A DNA stretch of 64,000 nt from Azospirillum ramasamyi. GTDB lineage: Bacteria > Pseudomonadota > Alphaproteobacteria > Azospirillales > Azospirillaceae. A program made the translations under genes and the position numbers. Where the stretch lies: the NCBI RefSeq assembly GCF_003233655.1, contig NZ_CP029829.1, positions 2,490,978 through 2,554,977 of the forward strand. Direction: 5' to 3'. This document shows positions 26,936 to 38,102 of the stretch, one piece after another (within the stretch, counting starts at the first letter, position 1; each line of letters opens with the position of its first letter). The notes below the pieces were generated by a model. The model was given only the letters and a program-made list of their open reading frames with translations, searched no databases and had not been told where the DNA came from.

Positions 26936-28339
26936 TCAGCCGCCCGCGTTCAACGCGTCCAAACGCCCCTTCAGCAGGGTGTATTCCGGGTCGCTCGGCT
27001 TGAACTGGGCGATCAGCTTGCCCCAATGGGTGGCGGCCTCGTCCTTGCGGCCCGACATCATGGCGTCGAGGCCCAGCAGCCAAAGCGCGTCCTTGTTCTC
27101 CGGCTCCGTCTTCAGCGCCTGACGCAGGGCGGAGGTCGCTTCCTCCGGCAGGGGCTTGGGCGTTTCGTTGCGCGGCTGGGTCTGCAGCACGGCGTTGGCG
27201 TAGACCACCTGCACGTCGGCACGGTCCGGCGCCAGGTCGCGCGCCTTGCGGGCGGCATCAAGCGCCTTCGCCGGTTCGCCCAGCACACCGTAGGAACGGG
27301 CGAGCCTCAGCCAGCCCTCGATGTCCGACGGGTCGGCCTCCAGCCGGGCGGCGAGCCCGGCGACCATGCCGCGGATCATCTCGTCCTGGTTCTGGCCCTC
27401 GGCCGCCTGACCGTTCGGGCCGGGCTGACCCTGGGCGACGGGGCCGGCGGGCTTCTGCTCGGCCGGCAGGGGCTGCGGCGTCACCTTGGCCGGGTCGAGG
27501 TCGAGCGCGATCGCGGCCTCGCGGATCTGGTCGCGCAGGACCGGCACCCACGGCGCGTCGGCGGGCGATTCCGCCATCAGCGCGCCCCAGCGGTTGAGCG
27601 CGTCCTGGCGGTCGCCGGCCTGATAGCGGGCGAGCGCCGCGAAGAAACGGGCGCGCGGGTCCTTCGGCTCCTTCGCCAGCACGGCTTCGAAGGCCTTCAC
27701 CGCCTCTTCCGGAACCATGCCGTCGTTGGCCGACACCAGCGTTTCGCCGAACAGGCCCTGCAACTCCACATCGTTCCTGTCCAGGGCGACGGCGTGGCGC
27801 AGCGCCTCGGCCGCTTCGGCGTTGCGGCCCATCTTGGCATAGGCCTGGCCCAGGATCAGCCAGCCCTGCAGGTCGTTCGGATCCTCCGCCAGCTGCGCCT
27901 TCAGCTTGTCCATCGCCGCCAGCACGCTCTGCGGCGGGCCGCCGCGTTCCTGTTCCAGGTTGCGCGAGGCCAGCGGCTGCGCCGGCAGATCCGGGCGGCC
28001 ATACAGGCCATAGACGCCGAGCGTGCCGAGCGGCAGCATCAGTGCCAGAATCACCGCCAGCACACGTGAGTTGCGCGGGGACGCGGGGCTTGCGGCGGCA
28101 CCGCTTTTCTCGGCGGTCGCCAGCATGCGCCGCGCGATCTCCGCCTTGGCGGCCTCGGCCTGGGCGTTGTTGATCAGGCCGCGCGCGCGGTCGCGCTCAA
28201 GCTCGTCCAGCTGGTCGCGGTAGACCTCGCGGTCGAAGGCGTCGCGGTCGGGAGCGGCGGCACCGGAGCGCAGCAGCGGCGGCACGATTATCAGCAGTAC
28301 GGCCGCGGTCAGGACGGCGGCGAGAATCCAGAACAGCAT
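26936..28339 (-). CDS. ccmI: Cytochrome c maturation protein CcmI
   Basis: Apocytochrome c chaperone of System I. 467 residues, with two membrane helices (LFWILAAVLTAAVLLIIVPP at the N-terminus and VLAVILALMLPLGTLGVYG near 100-120) that bracket a cytosolic segment with the family motif REVYRDQLDELERDRARGLI. A long periplasmic domain of TPR repeats follows (for example NDLQGWLILGQAYAKMGR). Last gene of the leftward ccmC-D-E-F-G-H-I operon; it abuts ccmH with a one-base overlap. Confidence 0.93.
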   Translation of the reverse strand: MLFWILAAVLTAAVLLIIVPPLLRSGAAAPDRDAFDREVYRDQLDELERDRARGLINNAQAEAAKAEIARRMLATAEKSGAAASPASPRNSRVLAVILALMLPLGTLGVYGLYGRPDLPAQPLASRNLEQERGGPPQSVLAAMDKLKAQLAEDPNDLQGWLILGQAYAKMGRNAEAAEALRHAVALDRNDVELQGLFGETLVSANDGMVPEEAVKAFEAVLAKEPKDPRARFFAALARYQAGDRQDALNRWGALMAESPADAPWVPVLRDQIREAAIALDLDPAKVTPQPLPAEQKPAGPVAQGQPGPNGQAAEGQNQDEMIRGMVAGLAARLEADPSDIEGWLRLARSYGVLGEPAKALDAARKARDLAPDRADVQVVYANAVLQTQPRNETPKPLPEEATSALRQALKTEPENKDALWLLGLDAMMSGRKDEAATHWGKLIAQFKPSDPEYTLLKGRLDALNAGG

Positions 28340-28821
28340 CAGTCGTCTTTCCGCAGCAGGGCATCCAGCCGCCGCCGCTCATCCGCGCTCAAGGGAGCGG
28401 TGTCGGCGCCGGCGGCGGCGCCCCGCCGCCCGCGCAGGAACAGGAAGGTGCCGATCGCCCCCAGCAGCAGCACGACGAAGGGGCCGATCCACAGCACCAG
28501 CGTGGTCGCCTTGAAGGGCGGGCGCAGCAGCACGTAGTCGCCGTAGCGGTCGGTGACGTATTCCATCACCTTGGCGTCGCTGTCGCCCGCCTGCAGCCGG
28601 TCGCGCACCAGAACCCGCAGGTCGCGGGCCAGCGGAGCGTTGCTGTCGTCGATCGACTGGTTCTGGCAGACCAGACAGCGCAGCTCCTTGCTGAGGGCGC
28701 GGGCGCGGGCCTCGAGCGCCGGATCCGGCAGAACCTCTCCGGGCTCGACGGCCAGGACCGGGGCCGACGCCGGCAGCGCGACCGACAGCGCCAGCAATGC
28801 GGCAAGTAGAAAGCGCTTCAT
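28339..28821 (-). CDS. ccmH: Cytochrome c maturation protein CcmH
   Basis: Thiol-disulfide component of the haem lyase. 160 residues. Signal peptide [17 protein letters not shown], the redox motif [19 protein letters not shown] (CxxC) with the conserved following residues, then one membrane anchor ([20 protein letters not shown]) and a short cytosolic tail. The start at 28821 overlaps the ccmG stop. This is the short CcmH (CcmL) type, with the TPR part encoded separately as ccmI. Confidence 0.95.
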   Translation of the reverse strand: MKRFLLAALLALSVALPASAPVLAVEPGEVLPDPALEARARALSKELRCLVCQNQSIDDSNAPLARDLRVLVRDRLQAGDSDAKVMEYVTDRYGDYVLLRPPFKATTLVLWIGPFVVLLLGAIGTFLFLRGRRGAAAGADTAPLSADERRRLDALLRKDD

Positions 28822-29360
28822 CAGCCTTGCCTCAGATGCTTGACCATGGGGAGAAGCTGCTCCTCCACCACCTGCGGGGTCAGCGGGCCGACATGCTTGA
28901 AGCGGATCCGGCCCTGGCGGTCGATCAGGTAGCTTTCCGGCACGCCGTAGACGCCCCAGTCGATCGACACCCGGCCGTCCGGGTCCGCCCCGATGGCGGC
29001 ATAGGGATTGCCGTAGCGCGCCAGCCAGGTCAGCGCGTCCTCCGGCTTGTCCTTGTAGTTGATGCCGTAGACCGTCACCCCCTGTTCCCGCGCCAGGCGG
29101 GTGATGACCGGATGCTCCGCCTTGCAGGGGATGCACCAGGAGGCGAAGACGTTCACCAGCGTCACGTCGCCCGTCAGCTTGGACGAGGACAGGCCGCCGG
29201 TCGCCGGCCCGCCGGCGATCGCCGGCAGATCGAAGGTCGGCGCCGGCTTGTCGATCAGAGCCGACGGGATGTCGCGCGGGTCGCGCTGGAACCCCAGGTA
29301 GAAGGCGATGCCAACCCCGATGAACAGCAGGAAGGGCAGCAGATACAGAAGGCGGCGCAT
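28821..29360 (-). CDS. ccmG: Thiol:disulfide interchange protein CcmG/DsbE
   Basis: Periplasmic, membrane-anchored thioredoxin-fold reductant for apocytochrome c cysteines. 179 residues: N-terminal anchor [20 protein letters not shown], active site [13 protein letters not shown] (WCxxC), and the DsbE-typical insert [12 protein letters not shown] followed by the cis-Pro motif [12 protein letters not shown]. Lies 13 bases after ccmF. Confidence 0.95.
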   Translation of the reverse strand: MRRLLYLLPFLLFIGVGIAFYLGFQRDPRDIPSALIDKPAPTFDLPAIAGGPATGGLSSSKLTGDVTLVNVFASWCIPCKAEHPVITRLAREQGVTVYGINYKDKPEDALTWLARYGNPYAAIGADPDGRVSIDWGVYGVPESYLIDRQGRIRFKHVGPLTPQVVEEQLLPMVKHLRQG

Positions 29361-29373
29361 CGTGTCTTGGTCC

Positions 29374-31368
29374 TCATTCGGCCGGAAGCGGAGCCGACTT
29401 GCCGCCCGTACGGCGGCGTTCCGGCGCGCCGATGCGGAACCGGCGGTCGGTCAGGCTCACCAGTCCGCCCAGCATCATTCCCGCGCCGCCGATCCAGATC
29501 CACGGCACCAGCGGGTGGTGATAGATGCGGACGATCCAGGCGGCGCCGTTCTGCGTCGGATCGCCCATCGCCACATACAGGTCGGAGAAGATCGTGGTGT
29601 GGATGGCCGATTCCGTGGTGGTCATCCGGGTGGTGGTGTAGCTGCGGCGTTCCGGCGTCAGGGTGGCGATGGGCTGGCCATCCTTGGTGACGGTGAAGAC
29701 ACCGCGTTCCGCCTTGTAGTTCGGACCGTCGATCAGCCCGACGCTGTCGAAGCGGAACTCGTAGCCGGCGACGCTGGTCTGGTCGCCCGGCTTCATCGCC
29801 GTGATGGATTCCGTCTGCCAGGCCGAGGTGCCGGTCATGCCGAGGATCGACAGGCCGACGCAGGCGTGCGCGATGGTCATGCCCCAGGCGCTGCGCGGCA
29901 GATGCACGGCGCGGTGCCAGCTGTTCCGGAAGGAGGTGCGGAACAGGGCGATGCGGTCGGCGAACTCCACCAGCGAGCCGACGAAGGCCCAGGCGGCGAG
30001 CGCGATGCCCACCAGCGCCAGCAGCGGTCCGCCGCCCGCCTTGACATAGGCGGCGATGGCGACGGCGATCACCACGGCCACGCCGGCGATCCACAGCCGG
30101 CTCAGCGCCGCCCACACATCCGCCCGCTTCCAGGACAGGAAGGGGGCGACCACCATGGCGATGATCATCGGGATGGCGACCGGGATGAAGGTGGCGTTGA
30201 AGAAGGGAGGACCGACCGACACCTTGCCCAGGTCCAGGATGTCGAGGAACAGCGGATAGAGCGTGCCGATGAACACCGTCGCCGTCGCGGTGGACAGCAG
30301 CAGGTTGTTCAGCACCAGCGACCCTTCGCGGCTGATCGGCGCGAACAGCCCGCCGGCCTTCAGCGACGGCGCGCGCAGGCTGTAGAGCAGCAGCGAGCCG
30401 CCGGTGGCGATCACCAGCAGGACCAGGATGAAGACGCCGCGCTTGGGATCGACCGCGAAGGCATGGACCGAGGTCAGGATGCCGGAGCGCACCAGGAAGG
30501 TGCCCATCAGCGACAGCGAGAAGGTGACGATGGACAGCAGGATGGTCCAGCTCTTCAGCGCGTCGCGCTTCTCCACCACGATGGCGGAATGCAGCAGCGC
30601 GGTGCCGGCCAGCCAGGGCATGAAGGACGCGTTCTCCACCGGGTCCCAGTACCACCAGCCGCCCCAGCCTAGCTCGTAATAGGCCCACCAGGAGCCCATG
30701 GCGATGCCCATGGTCAGCGTCGACCACGCCGCCAGCGTCCAGGGCCGGACCCAGCGCGCCCAGGCGGGATCGACCCGCCCCTCGATCAGCGCGGCGACGG
30801 CGAAGGAGAAGGCCATGGAGAAGCCGACATACCCCGCATAGAGGAAGGGCGGATGGAAGGCGAGGCCGGGGTCCTGCAGCAGCGGGTTCAGGTCGTTGCC
30901 GTCGATCGGCGCCGGGACCACGCGGATGAAGGGGTTGGAGGTCGCCAGGACGAACAGCAGGAAACCGATCCCGATCATCCCCTGGACCGCCAGCACCCGC
31001 GCCTTCAGCGTCGGCGGCAGGTTGCGCCCGAACATGGCCACGGCGGCGCCGAAGACCGTCAGCATGACGATCCACAGCATCATCGAGCCCTCGTGGTTGC
31101 CCCAGACGCCCGACACCTTGTAGAGCATCGGCTTGGCCGAGTGGCTGTTCTGCACCACGTTCAGAACGCTGAAGTCCGACACCACATGCGCCCAGGTCAG
31201 GGCGGCATAGGCGACCAGCACCAGCAGCATTTGGGCGATCGCCGCGGGCACCGCGACGTTCATCCAGGCGGCGTTGCGGGTGGCGGCGCCGATCAGCGGC
31301 GGCACCGACTGCACCAGCGCGACGAACAGCGCCAGCACCAGCGCGTAATGGCCGAGTTCGGGGATCAC
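29374..31368 (-). CDS. ccmF: Haem lyase subunit CcmF
   Basis: Large integral membrane subunit that ligates haem to apocytochrome c. 664 residues with about 14-15 membrane segments. The tryptophan-rich WWD signature is in the segment LGWGGWWYWDPVENASFMPW; conserved His residues for haem are in GVWGNHEGSMMLW and nearby loops. The start MIPELGHYALVLALF is canonical. Lies 7 bases after ccmE. Confidence 0.96.
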   Translation of the reverse strand: MIPELGHYALVLALFVALVQSVPPLIGAATRNAAWMNVAVPAAIAQMLLVLVAYAALTWAHVVSDFSVLNVVQNSHSAKPMLYKVSGVWGNHEGSMMLWIVMLTVFGAAVAMFGRNLPPTLKARVLAVQGMIGIGFLLFVLATSNPFIRVVPAPIDGNDLNPLLQDPGLAFHPPFLYAGYVGFSMAFSFAVAALIEGRVDPAWARWVRPWTLAAWSTLTMGIAMGSWWAYYELGWGGWWYWDPVENASFMPWLAGTALLHSAIVVEKRDALKSWTILLSIVTFSLSLMGTFLVRSGILTSVHAFAVDPKRGVFILVLLVIATGGSLLLYSLRAPSLKAGGLFAPISREGSLVLNNLLLSTATATVFIGTLYPLFLDILDLGKVSVGPPFFNATFIPVAIPMIIAMVVAPFLSWKRADVWAALSRLWIAGVAVVIAVAIAAYVKAGGGPLLALVGIALAAWAFVGSLVEFADRIALFRTSFRNSWHRAVHLPRSAWGMTIAHACVGLSILGMTGTSAWQTESITAMKPGDQTSVAGYEFRFDSVGLIDGPNYKAERGVFTVTKDGQPIATLTPERRSYTTTRMTTTESAIHTTIFSDLYVAMGDPTQNGAAWIVRIYHHPLVPWIWIGGAGMMLGGLVSLTDRRFRIGAPERRRTGGKSAPLPAE

Positions 31369-31375
31369 GGTCCCG

Positions 31376-31840
31376 CTACTCCTTCTTCGCGGTCTTCGTC
31401 TCGGATTCCGCCGGGTTCTTGTAGACCCCGGCCTGCTTCAGCGCCTCCGACACCTCGGGCGGCATGTAGTTCTCGTCATGCTTGGCCAGAACCTCGCGCG
31501 CGACGAAGACGCCGTCGGTCAGCTTGCCCTCGGCCACCACGCCCTGGCCCTCGCGGAACAGGTCGGGAAGCTGGCCGCGGTAGCGGACGTCGATGGTGTG
31601 CGCGGTGTCGGTGACGCGGAAGGAGGTGGTGAGCCCGTCCTGCATCTTCTGAATGCTGCCTTCCTCGACCAGCCCGCCCAGGCGGAAATTGCGGTCGCCC
31701 ACCTGCTGCGTCTGCAGCTGGGTCGGGCTGTAGAAGAAGACGATGTTGTCCTGGAAGGCGGTCAGCGCCAGGGCGGTCGCCGAGCCCAGCCCCAGGAGGG
31801 CGAGGCCCAGCATGTAGAGGCGGCGTTTCTTGCGGGTCAT
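31376..31840 (-). CDS. ccmE: Haem chaperone CcmE
   Basis: Periplasmic OB-fold chaperone that binds haem covalently through a histidine. 154 residues, N-terminal anchor [20 protein letters not shown], and the haem-binding His in [14 protein letters not shown] (HxxxY type). The C-terminal tail is charged. The start overlaps the ccmD stop by 4 bases. Confidence 0.96.
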   Translation of the reverse strand: MTRKKRRLYMLGLALLGLGSATALALTAFQDNIVFFYSPTQLQTQQVGDRNFRLGGLVEEGSIQKMQDGLTTSFRVTDTAHTIDVRYRGQLPDLFREGQGVVAEGKLTDGVFVAREVLAKHDENYMPPEVSEALKQAGVYKNPAESETKTAKKE

Positions 31841-32070
31841 CCTTTGCTCGCTTCCGCCGGTGTTCCGGCGTTCTGATCGGCCGGCTTGCGGCCGGCGTTG
31901 CGGGTGCGGCGGCGGGCGGGCCGGGCGCTTTCCAGCGCCTTCAGCGTCGCCTCGGCGTTGCGCAGCCCCTTCCAGGTGGCAACCAGGAGGCCCAGCAGGA
32001 CCAGGGCGGCGATGCCGTAGGCCGGCCAGACGTAGGCGGCGTAGCCGCCCATGTGGAGAAATTCGTTCAT
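31837..32070 (-). CDS. ccmD: Haem exporter protein CcmD
   Basis: Small 77-residue membrane protein that helps release holo-CcmE from CcmC. The single helix is [20 protein letters not shown], preceded by the family motif [15 protein letters not shown] and followed by a basic cytosolic tail. Position between ccmC and ccmE confirms the assignment. Confidence 0.93.
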   Translation of the reverse strand: MNEFLHMGGYAAYVWPAYGIAALVLLGLLVATWKGLRNAEATLKALESARPARRRTRNAGRKPADQNAGTPAEASKG

Positions 32071-32089
32071 CGTTTTGATCCCTGCGTCC

Positions 32090-32836
32090 TCAGCCCTGCA
32101 TCCCGTCCGTCACGGCGCCGTCGCCGGCGACCGACAGCCTCAGCGTCTGGATCTTGCGCTGGGCGATCTCCGCGCGCACGCGCAGCAGGACCACGGTCAG
32201 GAAATAGGCGGTGAATGCGCCGGCCATCACCAGAAGCGGCGTCAGCATGCTGGGGTCGATGCTGGGGCCGCCCATGCGCACGACGCTGGCGGGCTGGTGC
32301 AGCGTGTTCCACCAGTCGACCGAGAACTTGATGATCGGCACGTTGACGATGCCGACCAGCAGCAGGACGTTGCCGGCCTTCATGCCGCGCTGCGGATCGT
32401 CGAAGGCGTTCACCAGGGCCATGTAGCCCAGATACAGGAAGAACAGGATCAGCACGCTGGTCAGCCGGGCGTCCCACACCCACCAGGTGCCCCACATCGG
32501 CGCTCCCCACAGCGACCCGGTCACCAGGCAAACGAAGGTGAAGCCGGCGCCGATGGGGGCGGCGGCCTTGGCGAACAGGTCGGCCAGCGGGTGCTTCCAC
32601 ACCAGACCGGCGGCGGCGGCGGCGGCCATGTTGGTGTAGACGAAAAGGCTCATCCAGGCGGCGGGCACATGGATGTACATGATCCGCACCGTCTCACCCT
32701 GCTGATAGTCGGGCGGCGAGCCGAACAGGCTGAGCCACAGCCCGAGGATCGTCAGGATCACGGTCGCACCGGCGCACCACGGCAGCAGCACGGCCGAAAG
32801 GCGCAGGAAACGGGCGGGATTGGCGAAGCGATGCAT
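32090..32836 (-). CDS. ccmC: Haem transporter/haem-handling protein CcmC
   Basis: Loads haem onto CcmE. 248 residues and six membrane segments, with the WWD-type motif in the segment MWGTWWVWDARLTSVLILFF and flanking His residues (YIHVPAAWMS, NTLHQPAS). I use the ATG at 32836 (MHRFANPARFLRLSAV); the frame is open to 33043 but that extension is unlike CcmC. It is the first gene of the operon. The usual upstream partners ccmA and ccmB are absent here. Confidence 0.95.
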   Translation of the reverse strand: MHRFANPARFLRLSAVLLPWCAGATVILTILGLWLSLFGSPPDYQQGETVRIMYIHVPAAWMSLFVYTNMAAAAAAGLVWKHPLADLFAKAAAPIGAGFTFVCLVTGSLWGAPMWGTWWVWDARLTSVLILFFLYLGYMALVNAFDDPQRGMKAGNVLLLVGIVNVPIIKFSVDWWNTLHQPASVVRMGGPSIDPSMLTPLLVMAGAFTAYFLTVVLLRVRAEIAQRKIQTLRLSVAGDGAVTDGMQG

Positions 32837-33156
32837 AGAACGATGGCCCCGGAACAAGTGACCTTGGTCAGGCTTGCGGTCGATATAAGCGCATGTATGG
32901 CCGACTACGAGGGGGGGCGCCTTGATCTCGGTCAGGAAGAACCGCCATTCGTTCGTACTCTGACACCAAGGTATGAGAGATCCCAAGCCCTTGGAGGCGC
33001 TCGGTTCGTTGTCCGTGGAGACGCCGGGGGAAGGGATTTTCATCCCGCCCCGCCAGTGGATCTTTTTCGGTCACGCCGCCGGTTTCGCCCGCATCGTCCC
33101 GGCGATCACGTCGAAATCGCGCTGGCTGACCGGCATAAGTCCGAAGCGGAAGGGAA

Positions 33157-33258
33157 AGCCCCCAGCCCCAACTTGTCGGCAATCGACCTGCTGCTGACCG
33201 CTTGGCCATGCCGACGCAGAACCTGCATCAGATCGAGGAGACGTTCGGCGCGCGATAT
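33157..33258 (-). pseudogene. Relic of a YafY/WYL-type HTH regulator (N-terminal fragment)
   Basis: Translated on the minus strand from 33258, the frame reads ISRAERLLDLMQVLRRHG and continues with QAVSSRSIADKLG. This closely resembles the winged helix-turn-helix N-terminus of YafY-like WYL regulators, which typically start MSRAERLLDL. The expected ATG is ATA here, similarity ends after about 34 codons, and a stop follows at 33106. I call it a truncated, non-functional remnant. Judged by eye only. Confidence 0.55.
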
Positions 33259-33325
33259 GAGCGGGGCAGGGCGGGGAAATCAGGCATTCCTGCACAGCAT
33301 GGTGCCTGGACGGGAAGAATGCCGC

Positions 33326-33354
33326 TTGTCGGTTCTTTCTGTCCGGATCATATC
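33326..33354 (+). promoter_or_regulatory. Possible toxin-antitoxin promoter
   Basis: TTGTCG (33326-33331) and CATATC (33349-33354) with a 17-base spacer, 29 bases ahead of the antitoxin start. Short GGA-rich repeats between here and the start could be operator sites for the ribbon-helix-helix protein; no clear palindrome is seen. Confidence 0.35.
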
Positions 33355-33383
33355 TGGAGGAACCGGAGATTCTGGAGAACGCC

Positions 33384-33746
33384 ATGCCTGCCCGCACCAT
33401 CTCGGCCTATGCGGACGAAGAAACCGCGCAGGCGGTGGAACAGATCGCCGAATTGGAGGACCGGTCGCCTGCCCAGATTGCCGCGGCGGCACTACGCTTT
33501 TATGCCCGACTGCCGTCCGAAGCACGGGCCGCCTTCCGCCGGATAGAGAAGCTCGGGACGGATGAAGATATCGCTTCCCTGACCCGTGCCATCACGCGGA
33601 AGACGCTGGATGCGGAATGGGAGGTGGCGCACCGCCGCTTCGTCGGGGAGATGACCAATGTACCGGATCCAGCCGGCGACGAAGACGTAAACGAGGGCGT
33701 GGACGAGGACGAACTGCTGGCCGAAGCTGTGCGCCTGACGCGGTGA
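33384..33746 (+). CDS. Ribbon-helix-helix antitoxin-like protein
   Basis: 120 residues. The first 50 (RTISAYADEETAQAVEQIAE then RSPAQIAAAALRFYARLP) fit a ribbon-helix-helix DNA-binding domain of the CopG/ParD kind. A central helical part follows, and the C-terminus is very acidic (PAGDEDVNEGVDEDELLAEA), as expected for an antitoxin arm that wraps a toxin. GGAG lies 6 bases before the ATG. It precedes a PIN-domain gene by 10 bases. Pairing with the PIN protein is inferred from context. Confidence 0.75.
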   Translation: MPARTISAYADEETAQAVEQIAELEDRSPAQIAAAALRFYARLPSEARAAFRRIEKLGTDEDIASLTRAITRKTLDAEWEVAHRRFVGEMTNVPDPAGDEDVNEGVDEDELLAEAVRLTR

Positions 33747-33756
33747 CTGCATCCAA

Positions 33757-34293
33757 ATGGCGCAGCAAGTCCTGAATCTCTGCTTGGATTTGAACGTCTG
33801 GTGCGCCGCCTTCCTGGCCGACCGTAAGGGTGCCAGGAATACGGCCTCGCAAACGTTGGTCGGCATGGTGCGGTCGGGTCATGCCGCCGATGCCCCGTTG
33901 CAGCTGGTCGCGTCGTGGGGAATGTTGACCCGGCTGCGCAAGGTCTTTGAAGTGGACTGGGGTGTTCCGCGTCCGACGGTGGATCTGCTGGTCGAAACGA
34001 TCGCCGGCTACGCCCGGTTGGGACCGGCCGGAACGGCGCCGCATCTTACGCTCGGCGGCACGGGCTTGATGCCGATGCGCGACGAGGAGGACGCCCATGT
34101 CGTGGACACCGCCATCGCGGGAGGAGCGCATCTGCTGGTCACTGCCAACTTCGATGATTTCCTGGGACTGAAGGGCCGGGAGATGGAGAGCGGACGGGTG
34201 GCGCTGGTAGAGACAGCCAAGGCTCGCTTGATCGTCGCTCATCCATTTCGAGCCGTGGAATGGCTGCGCACCGGCCGGCTGCCGGTCTTGTGA
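33757..34293 (+). CDS. PIN-domain toxin-like ribonuclease
   Basis: 178 residues. The N-terminal CLDLNVWCAAFLA has the first PIN acidic residue, and the second acidic cluster is MRDEEDAHVVDTAIAGGAHLLVTANFDDF. This arrangement suits PIN_3-type (PF13470-like) endoribonucleases, typically VapC-like toxins that cut tRNA or mRNA. Mg-binding acids appear intact, so the protein could be active. It ends just before the pnp terminator. With the preceding antitoxin it forms a compact two-gene module inserted between core operons. Confidence 0.8.
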   Translation: MAQQVLNLCLDLNVWCAAFLADRKGARNTASQTLVGMVRSGHAADAPLQLVASWGMLTRLRKVFEVDWGVPRPTVDLLVETIAGYARLGPAGTAPHLTLGGTGLMPMRDEEDAHVVDTAIAGGAHLLVTANFDDFLGLKGREMESGRVALVETAKARLIVAHPFRAVEWLRTGRLPVL

Positions 34294-34312
34294 AGTTCAA
34301 GCGTCCATCATG

Positions 34313-34345
34313 AAAAAGGCGCCCTCCCGCGGGAAGGCGCCCTTC
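34313..34345 (-). terminator. Terminator of the rpsO-pnp end
   Basis: On the minus strand an 11-bp G+C stem (GGCGCCCTCCC/GGGAAGGCGCC arms at 34318-34341, one G-T pair) is followed by five Ts (34313-34317). It closes pnp, and read from the other strand lies 24 bases after the PIN toxin gene. Confidence 0.8.
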
Positions 34346-34401
34346 TCATGAACCCGGCGGGGGAGGGCCGCAGCCCGCGCCCCGCCGCCAATTCCGACGG
34401 A

Positions 34402-36513
<2,112 letters not shown>

Positions 36514-36876
36514 GGATTCTTTCCTTCCATCCGACACCCTGCAACGGCCGGATTGCCGCCCAAGGCCGGGGCCATCGGTCGTAGGACCCCGCGAGAAAAC
36601 TGAAGATATGGTGTTCGACAACAGGAATGAACGAATCGAGATAGAAGTGCCGTGGATGCAAAAAAGGCCGGTCCCCGAATAAACGGGCCGGCCTGTCCGT
36701 CACGAAACGCTCAAGATCGAGTTTCTATTGCCAATAACCAATGAGGTGTTCCGGAACGATACAGGTGGACGAGAATATCGGTACTCGACTTCCGTGTTCC
36801 CGCCGGATCTCCGTGGAAACCCCCGGCCGGTGGCCGGCCAGGGGAACCCGAACCCGTCGGCGGGACGGCGCAGCGA
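36514..36876. other. rpsO-pnp intergenic leader
   Basis: 363 bases without a gene. It contains the rpsO terminator (36660-36694) and then the pnp leader. In E. coli the equivalent leader folds into an RNase III-cut hairpin that lets PNPase control its own mRNA. I see no unambiguous long hairpin here besides the terminator. Confidence 0.6.
36660..36694 (-). terminator. rpsO terminator
   Basis: On the minus strand, CCGGCC-type arms (36666-36671 and 36888-style partner at 36688-36693) plus a nested CCCG/CGGG pairing are followed by six Ts (36660-36665). A textbook intrinsic terminator about 180 bases after the rpsO stop. Confidence 0.8.
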
Positions 36877-37146
36877 TCAGCGGCGCAGGCCCAGACGCTC
36901 GATCAGAGCGGCGTAGCGCGACTGATCCTTCTTCTTCAGGTAGTCGAGCAGACGGCGGCGCTGACCGACCATCACCAGCAGACCACGGCGGGAGTGGAAG
37001 TCCTTCTTGTGGCCCTTCAGGTGCTCCGTCAGGTTGCTGATGCGCTCCGTCAGGATCGACACCTGGACCTCGGGCGAACCGGTGTCGTTGGTGCCGCGGG
37101 AAAATTCCTTGATCAGCTCCTGCTTGCGCTCGGGCGTAATCGACAT
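36877..37146 (-). CDS. rpsO: 30S ribosomal protein S15
   Basis: 89 residues, exactly the family length. Recognised by [20 protein letters not shown], the 16S-contact motif [14 protein letters not shown] and [20 protein letters not shown]. Binds 16S rRNA helices 20-22 early in small-subunit assembly. Located 14 bases after truB, so translationally linked to the translation superoperon. Confidence 0.98.
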   Translation of the reverse strand: MSITPERKQELIKEFSRGTNDTGSPEVQVSILTERISNLTEHLKGHKKDFHSRRGLLVMVGQRRRLLDYLKKKDQSRYAALIERLGLRR

Positions 37147-37160
37147 CGGGGTCTCCTAAA

Positions 37161-38102
37161 TCAAGTGAGGTTGAGCACGCGCACCGGACGGACCTCCGCC
37201 CCCTCGACACGGGCCAATGCCACCGGCGTTCCGCCGAAAAGCGCAATGACGGTGCCATCCCCACCGTCAGCACCCTGAACGGCCATCAGCCGTTCACGAT
37301 CCTGCCGGGTGAGGAGAGCCACCGTCTGGCCGTGCCTCAGTCGGTGCGCTTCCGCTTCCGTCAGGGCCAGCGCCGGGATGTCGTCCAGCGCGGTCTCGAT
37401 CGGCAACAGAAGTCGTTCGACGGCCGCACCTTGCTCCATGGCGGCCAGTTCGTCCAGGGAAATCGCGCGGTCCAGCGTGAAGGAACCGACCCGCAAACGG
37501 CGCAGAAGCCCGACATGGCCGACCGTTCCCAGCGCCTCCGACAGGTCACGGGCCAGCGATCGGACATAGGTGCCCTTGCCGCAATCCACCTCGAACACCG
37601 CATGGTCGGCGTCCGGTTCCTCGACCAGCTCGAAGCGGTCGATGCGGACGGTGCGGGCGGCCAGTTCCACCGCGTCGCCTTCGCGCGCGATGTCGTAGGC
37701 ACGCTCGCCGTCGATCTTGATGGCGCAGAACTGCGGCGGCACCTGCTGGATTTCGCCGAGGAAGGCGGGCAGGGCGGCGCGGATCGCCTCGGTGGACGGG
37801 CGATGGTCGGAGCGGGCGATCACCTCGCCCTCGCGGTCGTCCGTGGTCGTCCGCTCGCCCCAGCGGATCGAGAAGCGGTAGGTCTTGGCCCCGTCCATGG
37901 CGTAGGAGACGGTCTTCGTCGCCTCGCCCAGCGCGATCGGCAGGATGCCGGTCGCCAGCGGGTCGAGTGTGCCGCCATGCCCGGCCTTCTCGGCGTTCAG
38001 CAGGCGGCGCACCTTCGACAGTGCCTGGGTGGAGGTCATGCCCTCGGGCTTGTCCAGCACGATCCAACCATGGATCGGCGTGCCCTTGCGCTTACGAGCC
38101 AC
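37161..38102 (-). CDS. truB: tRNA pseudouridine-55 synthase TruB
   Basis: Makes pseudouridine 55 in the T-loop of tRNAs. 313 residues. Catalytic Asp47 lies in GHGGTLDPLATG; further motifs are KTYRFSIRWGERTTTDD and CGKGTYVRSLARDL. The C-terminal region resembles a PUA-like extension ending VRPVRVLNLT. It overlaps rbfA by 11 bases. Confidence 0.96.
   Translation of the reverse strand: MARKRKGTPIHGWIVLDKPEGMTSTQALSKVRRLLNAEKAGHGGTLDPLATGILPIALGEATKTVSYAMDGAKTYRFSIRWGERTTTDDREGEVIARSDHRPSTEAIRAALPAFLGEIQQVPPQFCAIKIDGERAYDIAREGDAVELAARTVRIDRFELVEEPDADHAVFEVDCGKGTYVRSLARDLSEALGTVGHVGLLRRLRVGSFTLDRAISLDELAAMEQGAAVERLLLPIETALDDIPALALTEAEAHRLRHGQTVALLTRQDRERLMAVQGADGGDGTVIALFGGTPVALARVEGAEVRPVRVLNLT

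Larger units (their letters stand above)
32837..33383. other. Gene-poor junction between ccm operon and toxin-antitoxin pair
   Basis: 547 bases without a convincing complete gene. Open frames on both strands are short and unlike known proteins. The part at 33157-33258 holds a decayed YafY-type regulator fragment, and 33326-33354 a possible promoter. The ccm promoter must lie near the left end. This is where ccmB and ccmA would sit in the usual ccmABC order. Confidence 0.6.

Noticed and set aside
32973..33197. 74-codon frame in the ccm-toxin junction
   Set aside because: No recognisable motif, no ribosome binding site, and it overlaps the regulator relic on the other strand.
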